This document shows, in pieces, positions 5,208-5,644 of a DNA stretch of 5,644 bases. The notes beneath the pieces were generated by a model that did no database searches, had not been told where the DNA came from, and saw nothing but the letters and a program-made list of their open reading frames with translations. Origin of the DNA: an uncultured Ilumatobacter sp. (GTDB taxonomy: Bacteria > Actinomycetota > Acidimicrobiia > Acidimicrobiales > Ilumatobacteraceae); contig CALAHA010000062.1 in assembly GCA_937891565.1 (NCBI GenBank), forward strand, positions 1 through 5,644, in the 5' to 3' direction. The position numbers were made by a program, and so were the translations under genes. How positions within the stretch are numbered: position 1 is the stretch's first letter; each line of letters starts with the position of its first letter.

Positions 5208-5644
5208 GTGTTCAACCTCCAGGGCAGCGAGATCATTGTCATCCTGCTGTTGGCACTCGTCATCCTTGGACCAGAAAAGTTGCCGGATGCAGTTCGAAAG
5301 TTTGCCCAGACATACGGCGAGTTGAAGAAGATGGGCAACGGTTTCCAGTCTGAGCTGAGGTCCGTTCTTGACGAACCGATCCGCGAGATGAAGGAAACCG
5401 CTCGTTTGGTTCAAGACGCTGCGGACCCGAAGAAGATTGCCGAGCAAGCTGCCGAAGACAGTGCCCTGCGCGAAGCAGCCGAGTCAGCTGACCGGGCAGG
5501 GATCACGGACGTCCCGATTACCGAAGCAGCACTCGAAGCCGCCGACTCGGCCGACAACGGCACGGTGTCGGTTGATGAAGTGCAACTCAGTGCGCCTGTC
5601 GCTCCGACCACGCCCGATGAGCCCGATGAGCCCGATGAGCCCGA
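5208..5644 (+). CDS. tatB: Sec-independent protein translocase subunit TatB-like (partial)
   Basis: TatB works with TatC in recognising twin-arginine signal peptides of folded exported proteins. The gene runs off the right edge; 145 codons are visible. The N-terminus FNLQGSEIIVILLLALVILGPEKLP has the family layout: a short periplasmic start with Glu8, a membrane helix (about 9-20), a Gly21-Pro22 hinge, Pro26, then an amphipathic helix (27 to about 60, AVRKFAQTYGELKKM...). LGPEKLP without the Phe-Gly of TatA points to TatB, although TatA/TatB are not always separable in Gram-positives. A long acidic, Ala-rich tail follows, ending in Pro-Asp-Glu repeats. The GTG at 5208 is the only start after an in-frame TGA at 5181. 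It is divergent from the GDPD gene, with 36 nt between the two chosen starts. tatC is not in the window. Confidence 0.85.
   Translation, partial: MFNLQGSEIIVILLLALVILGPEKLPDAVRKFAQTYGELKKMGNGFQSELRSVLDEPIREMKETARLVQDAADPKKIAEQAAEDSALREAAESADRAGITDVPITEAALEAADSADNGTVSVDEVQLSAPVAPTTPDEPDEPDEP
5613..5644 (+). repeat. 9-bp tandem repeat (CCCGATGAG)n in the tatB tail
   Basis: Three exact copies (5613-5621, 5622-5630, 5631-5639) and the first five bases of a fourth reach the right edge, so the array is cut by the window. In the tatB frame each copy encodes Pro-Asp-Glu, an acidic extended repeat in the cytoplasmic tail. Exact copies suggest length variation between strains. Confidence 0.9.

Noticed and set aside
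5172..5447. N-terminal extension of the GDPD frame up to 5447
   Set aside because: It is fully antisense to the conserved membrane and amphipathic helices of tatB, and GDPD proteins normally begin shortly before the HRG motif.

Overview
The window looks like a piece of an actinobacterial chromosome. It carries the Pup-proteasome gene set in the classical order: dop (3' end only), pup, prcB, prcA, pafA. Bacteria with these genes are mostly Actinomycetota. The moderately high GC content and the neighbours (lepB, a GDPD gene and tatB instead of pafBC-tatAC) would suit a lineage outside the mycobacteria, perhaps Acidimicrobiia, but that placement is an inference.

Layout. Positions 1-305 hold the C-terminal ~100 residues of Dop, the Pup deamidase/depupylase. 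After a 67-nt gap with a perfect 17-nt palindrome comes pup (373-567, 64 aa, ending in GGQ). prcB (572-1366) starts 4 nt after pup, and prcA (1363-2040) overlaps prcB by ATGA. A 139-nt gap with a perfect 14-bp hairpin separates prcA from pafA (2180-3538), the Pup ligase. A further 91-nt gap with an 11-bp tandem repeat leads to lepB (3630-4358, signal peptidase I). A glycerophosphodiester phosphodiesterase gene lies on the opposite strand (4437-5171). It is convergent with lepB and divergent from a tatB-like gene (5208 to beyond the right edge).

How the genes work together. Dop deamidates the C-terminal Gln of Pup to Glu. PafA then ligates Pup to substrate lysines. Pupylated proteins are unfolded by the Mpa/ARC ATPase, whose gene is not in the window and may lie upstream of dop, and are degraded in the PrcA/PrcB 20S core. 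The right-hand third is about export and envelope: LepB removes signal peptides, TatB belongs to the twin-arginine translocase, and the GDPD probably hydrolyses phospholipid-derived glycerophosphodiesters.

I found no new defence system, mobile element, CRISPR array, tRNA or rRNA. The points worth a second look are small: Ala instead of Gly just before the catalytic Thr of PrcB, two well-formed palindromes/hairpins flanking pup-prcB-prcA, a probable leaderless start of tatB, and in-frame short tandem repeats in lepB and tatB.
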